Source: Locusta migratoria
Taxonomy: Eukaryota > Arthropoda > Insecta > Orthoptera > Acrididae
DNA: 64,000 nt
NCBI GenBank assembly: GCA_026315105.1
Contig: CM048744.1
Location: 975,892,221-975,956,220, forward strand
Direction of reading: 5' to 3'
Of the stretch, positions 1-9,628 are shown in pieces. The notes under the pieces were generated by a model. That model was not told where the DNA came from and made no database searches. It saw only the letters and a list, made by a program, of their open reading frames with translations. A program made the position numbers and the translations under genes. The first letter of the stretch is position 1. Each line of letters opens with the position of its first letter.

Positions 1-429
1 AGTTAGGAACCTTTAAGGCCCGCATTACAAAATAGCCTGTTGACAAATAAACAATACATTAGCTGATATAGTCACATCTGGCGTAATATGTTTAATTGAC
101 AATGAAAAGTAATAAATTACCAATGAATACAAGACAGTTACACAACTAGCATGGCAATGTTTGTTTATAAAAGTAATATATTAACTATTTCTCATTTTAT
201 TTTCAATTAATCTTGGGTATTTTATCTTGAAATATTCAGTTAAAACACTTATCTGTGATATAAGAAATTGCACGATTGTAATAAATAGTGCAAAGGATGT
301 TTATACCAATATAAAAACATAATAAAAAATTTGTTTAATGTGTAGTGTAATTATTTTGATTTTAAGTAAAGTTTTAGAAATGTATAGGCTGAGCGCTGTA
401 CGTTGGAAGTCGGTTAGAACAGCTCACAT
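1..429. other. AT-rich stretch, nothing recognised
   Basis: No coding motif, terminal inverted repeat or tRNA-like box was seen. It is AT-rich with only short chance open frames. Confidence 0.5.
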
Positions 430-628
430 GGGGAGCGGTGGCCGAGGTGACTGAGGCGCTCCAGTCACGGTCAGCACGGCCACTACGGTCGGGGGTTCGA
501 ATCCCCCCACGGGCATGGATATTTGTGCCGTCCTAGTTCGTAAGTAGTTCATAAGTAGTTTGTAAGTTTAGGGACTGCTGACCCCGTAGTTAAGTCCCAT
601 AAGCTGTACAAACATTTGAACATTTGAT
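430..628 (+). mobile_element. SINE-A, tRNA-derived, full length
   Basis: This is a short non-coding retroposon transcribed by RNA polymerase III. The head carries an A box (ggtggccgaggtgactgagg) and a B box (gggttcgaatcc) spaced as in a class II (Leu/Ser-like) tRNA. The body ends with the tail gactgctgaccccgtagtta, then gtcccataag and acaaacatttg. The same layout recurs about ten times in this window on both strands, so I call the family SINE-A. No clear target duplication is visible around this copy. It encodes no protein; short open frames across it are chance. Confidence 0.88.
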
Positions 629-1570
629 TTGGAAAAAACACGGACAGTTGGGCTTTTGGCGCGCAAGCGCCAGGGCAGGAAGTGGCGTCGCTCTGCATCA
701 GTCGGCATGTGGATCTCCAGGTGGAGACTATAGATTTTTTTGTGGCAATTGCCAAGTGTGGTTGCTCGTCGTAGAATGCACCAAGTTGTATCGAGTGCTA
801 CTGTGTGTTGTGAATATTTAGCCGGTGGAACAAGGTGTGCATCGCACTAAATTAAAGTGACTGTGTTTTGTTAATGTAACACGTGTCGTCGTATAGACAT
901 GAACATAAACGGTGTTTGAGACAGGCACATGGTGTGAAAACAATTTGCGACAAATATTCACTTTGTCTGGGGGCTCACGAGCTATAACTTTATTTTATAA
1001 ATGTGTCGACGTACAGACGTATCAGCCACAGGGTTTTAATATGGTGTAATAAACAACATAAAGTGAACTTCCACATGTTTTCAAAAATAGTAGTTGGTAC
1101 ACCCTTTTTTTCACATGAACTTGACTTTATTATGAATTCTTTTGTTAATCATATGCAGGGATGGAAAGCTGCGAACGTGTGATATCATCCCCTCGAAAAC
1201 GAGTCAAACAGTGGCAATCACAGTTCCAGTGTTTTTGCATGTTCAGGAATTTGGTTCACAGTTGGCGGTTGTGAGTTTTAAAAATTAAACTTTCCCTATT
1301 TTAAACTCTCTCCCCGACCTTCACCCTCGCAAGGCCTTGTGTCTATCAGTGCTCTGTCAAATTCTTATCACAGTATAGTATCTCGTACTTCATCTACTTT
1401 CTCTTCCCTTCCTAGAAGACTGCCTCTAAGTTCATTTCCTTTATAGAATCCCTGTATGTACTCCACCTTTCAGCTTTCCCTTCTTTGCTGAGAACTGTTT
1501 TTCCATCTGAGTTCTTTATATATATATTCATACAGATGCTTGTCTCCAAATGTCTCATATTCCCCTGCCT
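629..1570. other. Unassigned intergenic stretch
   Basis: No transposase, reverse transcriptase, tRNA box or repeat pairing recognised. Composition is ordinary AT-rich. Confidence 0.45.
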
Positions 1571-1757
1571 GCGGCGGATTAGCCATGCGCACTGGGGCGC
1601 CTTGCTGTGTTGAGCACGGCCGTTCGCCGTCGGGGGTTCGAGTCCCCTCTGGGGTATGGGTATTTGTGTTGTGCTTAGGTTAGTTTACCTTGATTAAAGT
1701 AGTTTGTATGCTACAGACTAATTACCCAGCAGTTGAGTCCGATAGATTTACAAACAT
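1571..1757 (+). mobile_element. SINE-B, tRNA-derived
   Basis: This is a second tRNA-headed SINE family. The head has an A-box-like tagccatgcgcactggggcg and a B box (gggttcgagtcccc), followed by gtatgggtatttgtgttgtg. Its tail (attacccagcagttgagtcc, then tttacaaacatt) is a diverged form of the SINE-A tail, so the families probably use the same partner LINE. Further copies are at 12074-12271 (minus), 41102-41254 and 60970-61108. Confidence 0.8.
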
Positions 1758-2539
1758 TAAATTAATTATTTTTGTCTTCCTATTTATACATTTTTGTACA
1801 GACTAGCATTTGCCTTCTATCCACTCCGGGGTTGCAATTTTGCACTTCCTGTCGATCTAATTTTTTAGTCGTCTGTACTCCATTTCGCTTCGGATGTCGA
1901 TAAAGTCGATAAGCATCACTTTGAGGGCACAGCCTTGAATTTTTGGGGGGAGCTGAAGACTAGTGTTTCGCTTTCCTAGATGTCTCACTACCTTATCCCA
2001 AAGCGGCAAATTCAAATTTCATCCGGCTAGGTCGTTAAGATATTTCGTACTTTTTCATCTGAACACCACTCGTAACTTCCTCGTGCAAAATGGGGGGGGG
2101 GGGGGTTATTTAAGGACCTGGGTACAGGACCATGTATACGAACGTGTTAGATGAACGTGCCGAGTTTCTGACGTCACAAGGTGCAAATCGCACCCTTTCC
2201 GAAAGTGTAGGGCAAAATCAAGCATGTCAGATATTCTGAAGGTGAGTTGGAACATTCACCAGTGAGATCTGACACTTCGCACGTTGGCGCTTTGGGCCCC
2301 TGACTCCGGTACGGAGATGAAGACGCCATAAAGGCTGTTAGCAGAAACATCTTTACGGGGAGCTTTTTGTACGAGTATGATGTATACAGCTGAGGGTATT
2401 GATCTAGGACTGACCAGCGACCATCGATCATTCACGAATAGGTATTTACTAATCTAAATCTGCCAAAATAAAGAAATATTTGCAACTTATTGCTGTTCAT
2501 ATTCTACGTATGTTACGAGCTTATGTCCGGAAATATATA
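1758..2539. other. Unassigned stretch with a G14 run
   Basis: Nothing coding is recognised. A pure G run occupies 2092-2105, a likely slippage-prone tract. Confidence 0.45.
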
Positions 2540-2750
2540 CGAGGGTTGGAACTTAAATAGTGGCAACTTTTTATTCATAACCGATACAAAAGCGTTACAT
2601 GTTTGCACGTGTTACTGTTCTTCAAAGTAGTCACCAGAGTCATACAGAACCCGCTGCCAGCGACGTAGTATACCGTTAGCAGAGTCTATTCACGTAAAAT
2701 GCTTCCACTCCATCAGACTGTCTAGTACAGCAAACAATAAAATATAACTT

Positions 2751-3083
2751 CTAATAAAACACAGTCTTGGTTCAAATGATTCATTTTATTTGCGTGCAAC
2801 GGCTGTGACATTGTATTCCTACAGTTCCTGATATGTTTAAATTTATTTATGTGCTATCGTGGTTGTTACTGCAACGTTATTTCAGGTTTTTGATCGGTCC
2901 CCTACACTCAGTGCTACCTGGCTACACTGCCAGACTTTGGCGCGAAATCCTTTCACATTTGACGGATGTAAAACATTATTATAAGATTCTGATAATACCC
3001 AATAAATAAATAAATAAATAAATAAGAAAGAAAAGGTGAAACGCATTAAATAAGTCATTGCAACCAAGACTGTGTTTTATTAG
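2751..3083. mobile_element. 333-bp inverted-repeat element nested in mariner
   Basis: A perfect 22-bp inverted repeat bounds this insert: ctaataaaacacagtcttgg (plus tt) at 2751-2772 and its reverse complement at 3062-3083, with weaker pairing continuing inward for about 25 bp. The interior has no coding capacity and contains an (aaat)n tract at 3001-3024. It interrupts the mariner sequence, so it arrived later. It is probably a non-autonomous DNA element (MITE). No target duplication is obvious. Confidence 0.65.
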
Positions 3084-3195
3084 AGAGTCTGTTATGTTGA
3101 TGGTGCGAATGGAGCGGTCTACTGCCTGTGTAATCTCTGGAACAATTCTGAAGCGAATGCCACGAAGAGGTCCCTTCATCTTCGGAATCAAATCA

Positions 3196-3393
3196 AATGT
3201 TCAAATGTTTGTATAGCTTATGGGACTTAACTACGGAGTCATCAGATCCTAAACTTACAAACTACTTATGGACTAACTAATACTAAGGACGGTACAAATA
3301 TCCATGCCCGAGGGGGGATTCGAACCAGCGGCCGTAGTGGCCGTGCAAAACCGTGACTGGATCGCCTCAGTCCCCTCGGCCACCGCGGCAGGC
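3196..3393 (-). mobile_element. SINE-A inserted in mariner, 17-bp target duplication
   Basis: A reverse-oriented SINE-A has its tail at 3196-3260 and its tRNA-like head ending at 3393. It is flanked by a perfect 17-bp direct repeat, tcttcggaatcaaatca, at 3179-3195 and 3394-3410. Such a duplication is the signature of LINE-mediated retroposition. Confidence 0.93.
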
Positions 3394-3548
3394 TCTTCGG
3401 AATCAAATCAGAGTCACGAGGACGTATGTCCTGGGAGTATGGTGAATGGTACAATACTTCCCAGACCCATCGACCGAACATAACAGCCACAGCTTGCGCT
3501 GTATGCGGCCGCGCATTGTCGTGCAAAATGACGGGTGGGTTGCGCGGA

Positions 3549-3740
3549 GCCGCGGCGGAGTGACCGAGCGCATTGAGGCGCTATTGTCCGATGCGCGAGG
3601 CCGTTCCCCCTCGGGGGTTCGAATCCTCCCTCGGGCATGAATGTTTGTGTCGTCTTTAGTATTAGTTGGTTCATAAGTAGTTTGTAAGTTTAGGGACTGA
3701 TGACCCCGCAGTTAAGTCCCATAAGCTTAACAAAAATTTT
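3549..3740 (+). mobile_element. SINE-A inserted in mariner, 11-bp target duplication
   Basis: A plus-strand SINE-A is flanked by the perfect direct repeat ggttgcgcgga at 3538-3548 and 3741-3751. The head has gagtgaccgagcgcattgag and the B box gggttcgaatcc; the tail ends cataagcttaacaaa. It disrupts the mariner transposase relic. Confidence 0.93.
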
Positions 3741-3922
3741 GGTTGCGCGGAAAGTGTTGCCGCTTCATTCGCAAAGCTGGTTGCAGGTGATGCTCCTAAA
3801 ACGAACGGTAATACTGTGCATTGACGGTCTGCCGTAGACGAACGTGATGCGTTAGGATAACACCATCACAGTAGTACACTTTCGCGGCAACCCATAATGA
3901 CGCCATTGGTTAAATTGGCGTT

Positions 3923-4537
3923 TCAGTTTTGGCTCGTACGATGCAGTCCCTCCTTCGCGCTCATAGTACTCCCAATGCGTCTGAACAGCGTCGTAACGCA
4001 TCCATTTCTGGATTCCGTCAATTCACGTGGAACCCATCGGGATGCAGTTTTTCGCATGCCCAGGCGCTCCTTGAGGATGCGAAGCACAGTCGCAAGTGCT
4101 AATCCGGTTTCGTGGGCGAGCTCACGAATAGCCTCGATCACTGTCCACTGGCGTGGCTACAGTATGCACTTCATCAGAGACGCTAGGACGGCCTGCCCGA
4201 TGCATGTCTGCCAACAGTTTACCGACCTTCGTTGAAGGCTTTTACCCGACGTGCCACTGTTCTGTAAGGCACATACCGATTCCTCACACGCTTCTTGAAG
4301 ACATCGATGACACTGTCGTGCTGTACGACCTCTGGCACATTCAATCTTGAGCCAACTCCGTTGTTTCTGTTTTGAAAACATAGCGACACCGTTACGGTTA
4401 GACCGCTCGCTCGCAAGTGGCGGTGTTTCCCTCGACTGTGCGCACGCCGGTAACGTGGGACGGGCGAGTCCATTTGCTCGGAGGTGAGGTAGGTACAGTA
4501 CGTGTGCTATGAGCGGCAACAGTATATTCCATTGCAT
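3923..4537 (-). pseudogene. mariner transposase, N-terminal HTH portion (broken)
   Basis: This is the DNA-binding half of a mariner-type transposase, which would bind the terminal repeats and start cut-and-paste transposition. Segments recognisable in different frames include VPYRTVARRVKAFNEGR and RELAHETGLALATVLRILKE, followed by a stretch like the linker before the catalytic core (GMRKTASRWVPRELTE). The frame changes at least twice, so no intact protein can be made. The catalytic remainder lies at lower coordinates (HDNARPHTAQAV, about 3526-3490) beyond the SINE insertions. Family assignment rests on motif resemblance to insect SETMAR-like mariner proteins. Confidence 0.82.
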
Positions 4538-4779
4538 AGTGTGTCTACAGCAGAGTTGCCACTATTTAATTTCCAACCCTCGTGTTTCACATGCTACAAA
4601 CCATTCATTCGGTCATACTGTGTTACCACACTGCGGTCTAACGTGCATCCACAGAAGTAGTGTGCATCGTTTGTTCCCGTAATGAAGATATTACACTGAA
4701 GTAGAGGCAGTGAATTAAAATTAATCTCCAGCTTACTAGGCACGCTACTACGCCACCGGGACTTAATGAATACAGCGAC

Positions 4780-4980
4780 TGCACGGAGGGTCTTAAGGCA
4801 CGTCCCTCGTCACCACATAAACTTCGACTCTGCCTCATGTTCCCTTGTAAACACGTATCAAATTGCCAAGCCTCAACAACAACTGAACAGTACCCCAGCA
4901 AAGAACGTTAACGGGAAATCCTGCCTTATATCTCAAAAGTTTATATAGCGCATGGGGCGTGCCTTAAGACCCTCTGTGCA
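4780..4980. repeat. 201-bp element with 27-bp inverted ends (possible MITE)
   Basis: The sequence tgcacggagggtcttaaggc at 4780 (arm to 4806) is mirrored at 4954-4980 (gccttaagaccctctgtgca). The arms are about 27 bp with two or three mismatches and the interior is non-coding. No clear target duplication was found, so this is either a small MITE or a fossil foldback. Confidence 0.55.
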
Positions 4981-5058
4981 CACGGAACATTTGTGAAGGA
5001 GAGTCGGAATTCGCTATGTCGCCAATGTTATATTTGCTAACTTTATGTACCTTTTTGT

Positions 5059-5532
5059 ATGGTTGTTGTTATGGTCTTCAGTCCTGAGACTGGTTTGATG
5101 CAGCTCTCCACCCTACTCTATCCTGAGCAAGCCTTTTCATCTCCTCATAAGTACGGCAACCCACATCCACTTGAATATGCTTACTATAAGCGTCTCTTGG
5201 TCTCCCTCTGCGATTTTTACCCCACACACTTCCCTCCAACGCTAAATTTACGATTCCCCGATGCCTAAGAATGTGTCCTACCAAGCGATCCCTTCTTTTA
5301 GTCAGGGTATGCCAAAAATTCTTTTTCTCTCCAATTCTGTTCAGTACCTCTTCATTAGTTATGCGATCTACCCACCTAATCTTCAGCATTCTTCTGTAGC
5401 ACCACATTTCAAAAGCCTCTATTCTCTTCCTGTCCGCACTGCTTATCGTCCATGTTTCACTCCCGTACAACGCAACACTCCACACAAATGCCTTCAGAAA
5501 AGACTTCCTTACCCTTAAATTAATATTGAACT
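5059..5532 (-). mobile_element. 5'-truncated non-LTR retrotransposon (LINE), 3' end
   Basis: The plus-strand start (ttgttatggtcttcagtcc, ctgagactggtttgatgcag) is the reverse complement of this LINE family's 3' terminus. The same 3' end appears at 18818. The element reads on the minus strand and is cut off near 5532, about 470 bp from its end, as is usual after incomplete target-primed reverse transcription. It contains the C-terminal part of the RT-bearing ORF. Confidence 0.82.
5078..5485 (-). pseudogene. LINE ORF2 C-terminal fragment
   Basis: This open frame of about 135 residues begins inside the element and matches the region after the reverse transcriptase palm in many animal LINEs. Visible signatures are YGSETWTISSADRKRIEAFE, CYRRMLKIRWVDRITNEEVL and WGKNRRGRPRD. 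The RT catalytic motifs are absent because the copy is 5'-truncated. The related copy at 18834-19563 retains them. The frame is uninterrupted, suggesting a fairly recent insertion. I cannot fix the clade from this segment alone. Confidence 0.75.
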
Positions 5533-5959
5533 CTTATATATAGAACTTTGAAATTTTTTCAGCATATATTGTTGGCTCACTGAACTAGAACCAATGTTTT
5601 CTTTTTGTTGGTATAATATTTATGAATTTTGTAGCGTGAAGCCATTTTTATTGGAAAAAATTTAACATATATTTCCCTGGTTCAGAGAATAAGCCATATT
5701 TTGTCTTCATACTAGTTCAGTAGCCTCTTTTAACTGTTATATAGCATTTCTCAAAATTAGAATGTTATTGGTTTAGTGCCAGTGGTGAAGAACACGACGG
5801 CCCGAAGATGCAGCTGCCAGTGACGCGGTCGGTCACCGTGGAAACAGGCCGCGGTAGCGGAGGCGACCGGTGTTTTGTTAGCACGTACAGCAGAGAAGCA
5901 GACGACGCGCCAGAGCTGCAAGAAGCTGCCGCATCATGCGACGAGCCTTTATGAATACA
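5533..5959. other. Unassigned; GC-rich block at about 5790-5950
   Basis: The first half is AT-rich. From about 5790 to 5950 it becomes GC-rich (gacgcggtcggtcaccgtgg). No coding frame or repeat pairing was recognised. Confidence 0.4.
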
Positions 5960-7008
5960 CTAGCTGAAAACCCGGCGTTGCCCGGGTATTTATTTATTCA
6001 TTCCTGCCCTTTTAAGGGTATATATTTATTTGTATAAGGGCTGTATGTTTCTAAAATCTCTTGGGAATACTATTAGTAGTAAAGAAGTAATAGATTAAAA
6101 CTTGGAGCGTCATGGGGCGATTTTCTATGAACGTTACCGTTTATGTGGTCATATGAACTACGTGTCGTACTCTGATACAATTTAGAAGGTACACTCAACT
6201 ATATGCGTGTATATTGTCCGTAAAATTTGCTGTGATTACAATTAGTACTGTAGAAATTACAAATTGTAACGTCATACCGAAAGCCGTAGTTTTAGTCCAT
6301 GAACAGCGGAACGTTACTGTTTACGTCCTCATATCTCATGATCTACGTATCGGAATGTGATACAATTTATAAGCTACACTCAACTATATATGTGTATACT
6401 GTCTGTAAAATTTTCTGTCGCTACAATTTGTAGTGTTCAAATTATAAATTGTAACGTCATACCGAGAGCCATAGTTTTACTCCATAAACACCGGAAAAGT
6501 AGTAAGCGGGAAACTCTTTTCCTTTCATCATTTTACTATGGTTGCCAGCGAGAAAAAGTTTTATTACTTTAAAGTTTGTTTGCAAGTCGCTAAGTACTGT
6601 CATTCTCATACAGTGTATTTCGAAAGTCTCGCCGCATTATATGGCATTTTTTGCGATTTCTGTTGGTTATGACGTAATATCTTTTGAACCGTGTGACGTA
6701 TATGATTCTTAACCATGCAGCAATTTAGTACACACATTCCTATGTGTGTACTAAATTTGGTTGAAGTCGGTCCAATGGTTTAGGAGAAAATGAGCAGCAT
6801 TGTTGCAAAATGCAACAGTGTTTCCCGCATCTCATTGTTTATGACGTCATATCTCGTGAACTATATATCGTACGTGATTCTTACACTTACGGCGACCGTC
6901 CTCATGGATTGAAGCTTACGTGTATAAAATTTCATAAAGATTGGAACAAAACTGTAGATTTGTATGCAACACGTACAAATATACGAACACTCTGCTTTAT
7001 AGATTAGA
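5960..7008 (-). mobile_element. Non-autonomous Helitron, complete (about 1.05 kb)
   Basis: On the minus strand the element starts TCTAATCTATAAAGCAGAGT at 7008 and ends with a GC hairpin (cccgggcaacgccggg) followed by ttttcagCTAG at 5960. A TC start, a 3' hairpin and a CTAG terminus without inverted repeats or target duplication define Helitrons, which move by rolling-circle replication. No Rep/helicase frame is present, so it depended on another copy. Closely related copies are at 9629-10894, 10895-11503 and 41496-42560. It contains an internal tandem duplication (6129-6490). Confidence 0.85.
6129..6490. repeat. Internal tandem duplication (about 180 bp x 2) in Helitron
   Basis: Two diverged copies, starting gaacgttaccgtttatgtgg (6129) and gaacgttactgtttacgtcc (6309), share the motifs tgatacaattta, acactcaactatat and aaattgtaacgtcataccga at the same spacing. 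The 10.3-10.7 kb relative also carries two such blocks, so the duplication is ancestral to the family. Confidence 0.7.
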
Positions 7009-7029
7009 CTATACGAGAACAAGATTACT

Positions 7030-7120
7030 TAGCGTCTTCCAACAAACCTTTATTGAACTTTTTCTCGGTGAAAATAGTAAGAAAATTTTCAAAGCGGGAA
7101 AAAAAAAGTTTCCCGACTGG
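7030..7120 (+). mobile_element. Small Helitron-like fragment, opposite orientation
   Basis: Sequence such as caacaaacctttattgaact followed by tttctcgg resembles the interior of the plus-strand Helitron at 11325-11415. It sits just outside the end of the neighbouring element in the opposite direction, perhaps a leftover of an older copy. Confidence 0.4.
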
Positions 7121-7163
7121 TGAGCCGAGTGTTAACAGCAGTAATATATTTCTTTAAATGCTT

Positions 7164-8590
7164 AAAAAAATCAGCTGTTTATTCAAAACCTTATATATTT
7201 ACAAGTTTCGGTCAATAGACCATCTTCATGGATAAACGACACAAAACATACAAAATAAACGTAATTAATGTGCACAAACAAAGAGTGGAAATAATCAGCA
7301 AAATTACATGTAGAGAGATTGATAATGGTGAATCATGTCAATTTAAAATGTTCAAATGTTTGTTAAGCTTATGGTACTTAACTACGGGGTCATCAGTCCC
7401 TATGTCAATTTAACATACAGTTAAAATACAAGGTGTTAAAACTGAATGGTAAAATGTATCAAATAAAATACATCTAACTGAGAGAAACAGGAGTCAGTAC
7501 AACTAAAAGTGTTACAAATACAGTGGTCATCTTAGATAAAACCTATCAGTAAAACACAAAATAAAAGTTAAGAACAGACTATCAATAAAAATGGAGGGAG
7601 TGCCTTGTGCTAATTGCATGAGTCAGAGACGATGAAACCTATGTTATCGATGTTGGTAATACCATTCATGGATGTACAATATTTTTGGATGAACATCTTT
7701 GGACACAAGTGTAAACAAAGTTACAAGGTGTAGTCATCGACAAGTTACGACGAAATTTGTGTATACAAAGGTTAAGAATAACAAATAAAGTGCGGTGTAG
7801 TAAAATACAGTATCACAACATACAAAACAAAACATAAGAAGTTATTATATCAATACGTCGTGTTGTAAATAAGAAAATTGAAAGTGATCATCATCATAAA
7901 CAGGTTACATACATCAAGAGCGAAGATTATACAAACAACATTGTTCACACAATTGTGCAGATCGAGTCCCACATGAAAGAGGCAGAGCAAAACGTACCAA
8001 TATGATACTTACATATATAGAGTAGAATGTAAAAGTAGAGTCCTAATCACTGTAATAAATGTAAAGTGGGCTTAGAGTAGCAAATTTATAAACGAGCAGA
8101 TAATAACATTGGTACAGAGTAGGACAACATATACTTCTTTAATTATACAGTAAGGTGCAATATACCGAGACATAAGGATGCTTGTCACTTACACAACGAA
8201 GTTGTTCAGAGGGGGGGGGGGTTCTATCTTGTGTAGTAAAAGTAACATACATAAATTTCGAAATGACAGGTACCATGTGGATAAATAAACGAAGATCCTA
8301 AAGATTCATGTCAATATGGCATAGACCTAAGGCAACATATGATTTGTATTCATTGTTAATCATGAGCAACCATAATCAACAAGGCAATATGGTTATAATA
8401 AGATGAGGTTAAAAGTAGATTAGTGTTTACAAAAATGTTTATAGGGTTAATAAAATTGATAAAGAGGTATACAAAAAAATATAAACCATTAAAAGACAGT
8501 GTAAAGTCATTAAGAAATACATGTGAATTAATATGTCAATAATTCTAGGACAACATTTGTAGGTGTGGAATAAACAGCTGATGGTTTTTT
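7164..8590 (-). mobile_element. 1.43-kb inverted-repeat element with hammerhead-like end
   Basis: The ends pair imperfectly over about 27 bp: aaaaaaatcagctgtttatt near 7164 against the reverse complement of gaataaacagctgatggttt near 8569-8587. The interior is AT-rich and non-coding. Just inside the left end, on the minus strand, lies atgaagatggtctattgacc followed by gaaacttgta (7232-7200). This resembles a hammerhead ribozyme core with a perfect 4-bp stem II. Such motifs are known in the terminal repeats of Penelope-like elements, so this may be a non-autonomous relative. A 5'-truncated SINE lies inside it (7347-7401). Confidence 0.5.
7347..7401 (-). mobile_element. Extremely truncated SINE-A tail with 12-bp target duplication
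   Basis: Only the last 55 bp or so of a SINE-A remain (tgttcaaatgtttgttaagc, then cttaactacggggtcatcag). The insert is flanked by the direct repeat atgtcaatttaa at 7335-7346 and 7402-7413, proving it inserted in this truncated form. Confidence 0.8.
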
Positions 8591-9628
8591 AAAAATGCAT
8601 TTTACAAAACACATATATAAGTTCGCTGTTTTTTACTTTTTTATTTATTTATTTATTTTTCAAATATGGAAACCATGTTTTCCAAACTGATTAACCTTTT
8701 ATTTTATTTATTTATTCACTTTTTTTCCAGGGTTTTACTGCACCTGCGAACACATAGTTTTGTGTCTCATTGCCGCCGGGTATCTTAAGTGTCGGTGGCC
8801 AAGTAGAGAGAGAGAGACCGAAACAGGAAAGTAGGATGCACGCGTGTCCGGGTACAGAGTCTGAGGTGACCAGCCGGTGGGACAAGAGAAACTAGAAACA
8901 CTGAGCTAGATTAGAACAAGATATATTTCGAAGAGAGAGAGAGTACAAATACTGAGCTTTGTTAACTGAAGTCTAGTGGAAAGCCGACACATAGTTTAAG
9001 TAGATAGAGGCGTGCCTACTGATGAGAGACTTTCCTAGTGCCTGTCTTAATCCCAAGTGAGCGATGCAGTTCAGTGGTGACCACGAGCGGAGTTGCAGCA
9101 GAGGGCGCTCGTGGCTGACATCGTAAGAACGCCGCGCCGTGCGTGCATGGCGGCGCGCGGCGAAAGTACGTGGCGCGCACTTGAGACTTGTGCGACACCA
9201 CTCACAGGATGCGCCGGCACTGGCCACAGTGCTGATGGAACTGGGACGCAGTGTGAAATGTCAGCAGCCACTCGTCACGAAGGCTCGGTCCCGCCGTTAG
9301 CGCACAGTGGAGGCGCGTGTTGCGAGACGCGCTGAAGAGGAGCGGTGCCTCACGGCCGGCGGTCAGCCGCGTTTACCTGGCTCTGCAAACACTTGCCATG
9401 GCCAGGCGAGCGCTCCCAACTGGGTCAGCGACGTCGCACCTGTAATGGCGGACAATTAGCAGCCGCGTGGCGGGCAGCACACACCGCCTGCTGGCTAGGT
9501 TTGTGCCCAGCACAGGTGTGGTGACGCTGGATTTTCGATTGTGAAAGAACGTATTACTGAAGTTCCCGCCTATCCAAAAACTGATTGACAATAGCTTCAG
9601 AGTTGTCATTATGTATTGCAAGTAATCT
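8591..9628. other. Unassigned; AT repeats, purine tracts, then GC/CpG-rich block
   Basis: An (attt)n-type tract occupies about 8639-8720, GA runs lie at 8806-8820 and 8932-8943, and a GC- and CpG-rich block covers about 8960-9520. Open frames in the GC block overlap on both strands and show no protein family features. It could be part of an LTR or a CpG island, but I see no LTR boundaries or promoter motif. Confidence 0.4.

Larger units (their letters stand above)
2540..4582 (-). mobile_element. mariner-family DNA transposon, decayed, with three nested insertions
   Basis: The ends are 29-bp inverted repeats with one mismatch: cgagggttggaacttaaata at 2540 and its reverse complement ending at 4582. 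The left end follows a TA dinucleotide as mariner requires; the right flank is TG, so the duplication has decayed. Minus-strand transposase remnants fill the interior. From N to C they are a helix-turn-helix region (about 4480-4220 and 4141-3923, with RELAHETGLALATVLRILKE) and the catalytic block HDNARPHTAQAV near 3526. Frameshifts and stops separate them. The interior is interrupted by an inverted-repeat element (2751-3083), a minus SINE-A (3196-3393) and a plus SINE-A (3549-3740). Without them the element would be about 1.3 kb, normal for mariner. Confidence 0.9.

Noticed and set aside
3266..3674. Overlapping 86-codon frames on both strands
   Set aside because: They read through SINE-A sequence (the GGFEPP-type peptide is a B-box translation). 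Only the HDNARPHTA end is real mariner sequence.
8960..9540. GC/CpG-rich block as a host promoter or gene start
   Set aside because: No TATA, initiator, splice or coding support, and frames are open on both strands as expected from composition. Left unassigned.
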